A stretch of DNA of 64,000 nucleotides from CALDTK01 sp045110575. GTDB taxonomy: Bacteria > Bacteroidota > Bacteroidia > Chitinophagales > Saprospiraceae. Where the stretch lies: the NCBI GenBank assembly GCA_045110575.1, contig JBGCGF010000061.1, forward strand, positions 6,629-70,628, read 5' to 3'. Position numbers and translations under genes: made by a program. Position 1 is the first letter of the stretch. Each line of letters begins with the position of its first letter. Shown here piece after piece: positions 63,283 through 64,000 of this stretch. The notes under the pieces are model-generated. The model saw only the letters and a list, made by a program, of their open reading frames with translations, had not been told where the DNA came from and did no database searches.

Positions 63283-63813
63283 ATGGCAGACGCGATCACG
63301 TTTACGGGAGCAATCATTGAGAAGAACGACGATGTGCTAGGCTATAATGGTAAGCTCTTTGTCGATACCGAGCTCGTTGAGCGCATGGCTGCTGGCAATA
63401 AGGGATCGAAGCGCATCATCGTATCGGTAGCTGAGACGATTGAATGGCATGCAGCTTTCATTCCTGGCGGGAAGGGCGACTACTTCATTATCGTCAATAA
63501 GGAGCGTGTCAAGGCCTTGCGGCAAAACGTGTCCGACCTCAACAACCTTACGGTTACCCTACTCCCCGACGAGAGTGATTACGGCATGCCGATGCCGGTT
63601 GAGCTTGGCGAGCTGCTCGCCATGGATAACGAAGCGGACAAGTACTTCCATGCATTGACGCCCGGCAAGATGCGCGCGCTCATGTACCTCGTTGCCAAGC
63701 CTAAGCGCGAGGAGACCAGGCTGAAGAAGGCGGTTGGAATCACGACGTATTTAACGGAGGTACGCGGGAAGCTGGACTTTGCGGAGATGAATGCTTGGTT
63801 GATGGGGCGGTGA
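63283..63813 (+). CDS. DUF1905 plus YdeI/OmpD-associated-like protein
   Basis: 176 aa. The N-terminal DUF1905-like domain begins ITFTGAIIEKNDDVLGYNGKLFVDTELVERMAAGNKGSKRIIVSVAET, the C-terminal part FHALTPGKMRALMYLVAKPKREETRLKKAVGITTYL is the YdeI/OmpD-associated helical motif. E. coli YdeI is linked to resistance to antimicrobial peptides and to OmpD-type envelope stress; function in this phylum is not established. It follows the protease gene by 24 bp on the same strand. No signal peptide. Confidence 0.82.
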   Translation: MADAITFTGAIIEKNDDVLGYNGKLFVDTELVERMAAGNKGSKRIIVSVAETIEWHAAFIPGGKGDYFIIVNKERVKALRQNVSDLNNLTVTLLPDESDYGMPMPVELGELLAMDNEADKYFHALTPGKMRALMYLVAKPKREETRLKKAVGITTYLTEVRGKLDFAEMNAWLMGR

Positions 63814-63899
63814 GGAAGAGAGAGGGATCCCACTGCCGTCGCATTTCATTGCACAATCCCATCTAATATAAAAGAACGAATACACACAAAATTAAATAA
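63814..63899. other. Short intergenic segment before the last partial gene
   Basis: AT-rich upstream of the ATG at 63900; no clear promoter match. Confidence 0.4.
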
Positions 63900-64000
63900 A
63901 TGAATAAGTCAGCACCTAAAGAATCATCAGTAATCGAACCTCAGTACTTCGCATTAAAAGCAACGATTACAGACAGGTTAAAGTCTTCGATTATAGATAC
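63900..64000 (+). CDS. Protein of unknown function, N-terminal fragment (RDD-like start)
   Basis: From ATG at 63900 the frame is open to the window end: MNKSAPKESSVIEPQYFALKATITDRLKSSIID. The pattern T-D-R-x-x-x-x-x-I-D recalls the start of RDD-family membrane proteins (R..a..iD), but 33 residues are too few to decide. Start is the only Met in the stretch. Confidence 0.4.
   Translation, partial: MNKSAPKESSVIEPQYFALKATITDRLKSSIID

Noticed and set aside
1..64000. tRNA, rRNA, prophage or complete insertion sequence
   Set aside because: No cloverleaf, rRNA signature, phage gene or transposase was found on either strand.

Overview
The window reads as chromosomal DNA from a free-living, probably marine or environmental member of the Bacteroidota. 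Three large secreted proteins (one of them interrupted) end in type A type-9-secretion sorting domains. Several upstream regions carry the TAnnTTTG -7 box typical of this phylum. TonB receptors have the Bacteroidota architecture, and visible ribosome binding sites are absent. I cannot name the genus. There is no rRNA, tRNA, prophage, CRISPR array or complete insertion sequence.

Layout. 1-3.9 kb: a partial secreted protein, a TPR histidine kinase, a cupin, a small lipoprotein and an orphaned coding remnant. 3.9-13.0 kb: a tightly packed leftward exopolysaccharide operon, transcribed half-length TolC-like protein > Wzz/BY-kinase-like co-polymerase > Wzy > GT2 > 41-residue membrane peptide > GT4 > GT2 > hexapeptide acyltransferase. 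13.2-21.4 kb: a large propeller/barrel outer-membrane protein and PcrA/UvrD helicase, separated by about 2.15 kb that holds one unknown lipoprotein and is flanked by two copies of the helicase 3' end. 21.9-27.5 kb: two convergent T9SS-secreted PPC-repeat proteins, the first broken by a TAG. 27.6-36 kb: an outer-membrane protein, a FadB/FadJ-like beta-oxidation enzyme, a TonB-type receptor facing a Crp-like regulator, and a polytopic membrane protein. 36-42.4 kb: HAD phosphatase, GntP permease, a second histidine kinase, a candidate sigma-54-driven small RNA, an EamA exporter and free-methionine-sulfoxide reductase. 42.5-49.5 kb: a TetR-controlled RND efflux operon with a clear 28-bp operator. 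49.6-64 kb: CrtA-like protein, YtxJ, TonB receptor, lipoprotein esterase, T9SS protein, ATE-like transferase, gluconokinase, thermolysin-family protease and a YdeI-like protein.

The most unusual signal cuts across genes. A 19-bp sequence, GGTTTTGGCGAAAGCTGAA, occurs at about 18 near-identical sites, in both orientations, between genes and inside coding regions in several reading frames (peptides such as AFAKT, VLAKAE, GFSES). All six frames of its core are open. Other repeat families also occur: REP-like GATCCGGTTC palindromes after rightward genes, short palindromes of the type GATCCTCGTGC...GCACGGGA, two copies of a CCTTCGACAAGCTCAGG-type repeat, one 161-bp MITE-like element and a 3-copy ~150-bp tandem array. 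Together they suggest a genome heavily seeded by small repeats that genes tolerate as in-frame linkers.
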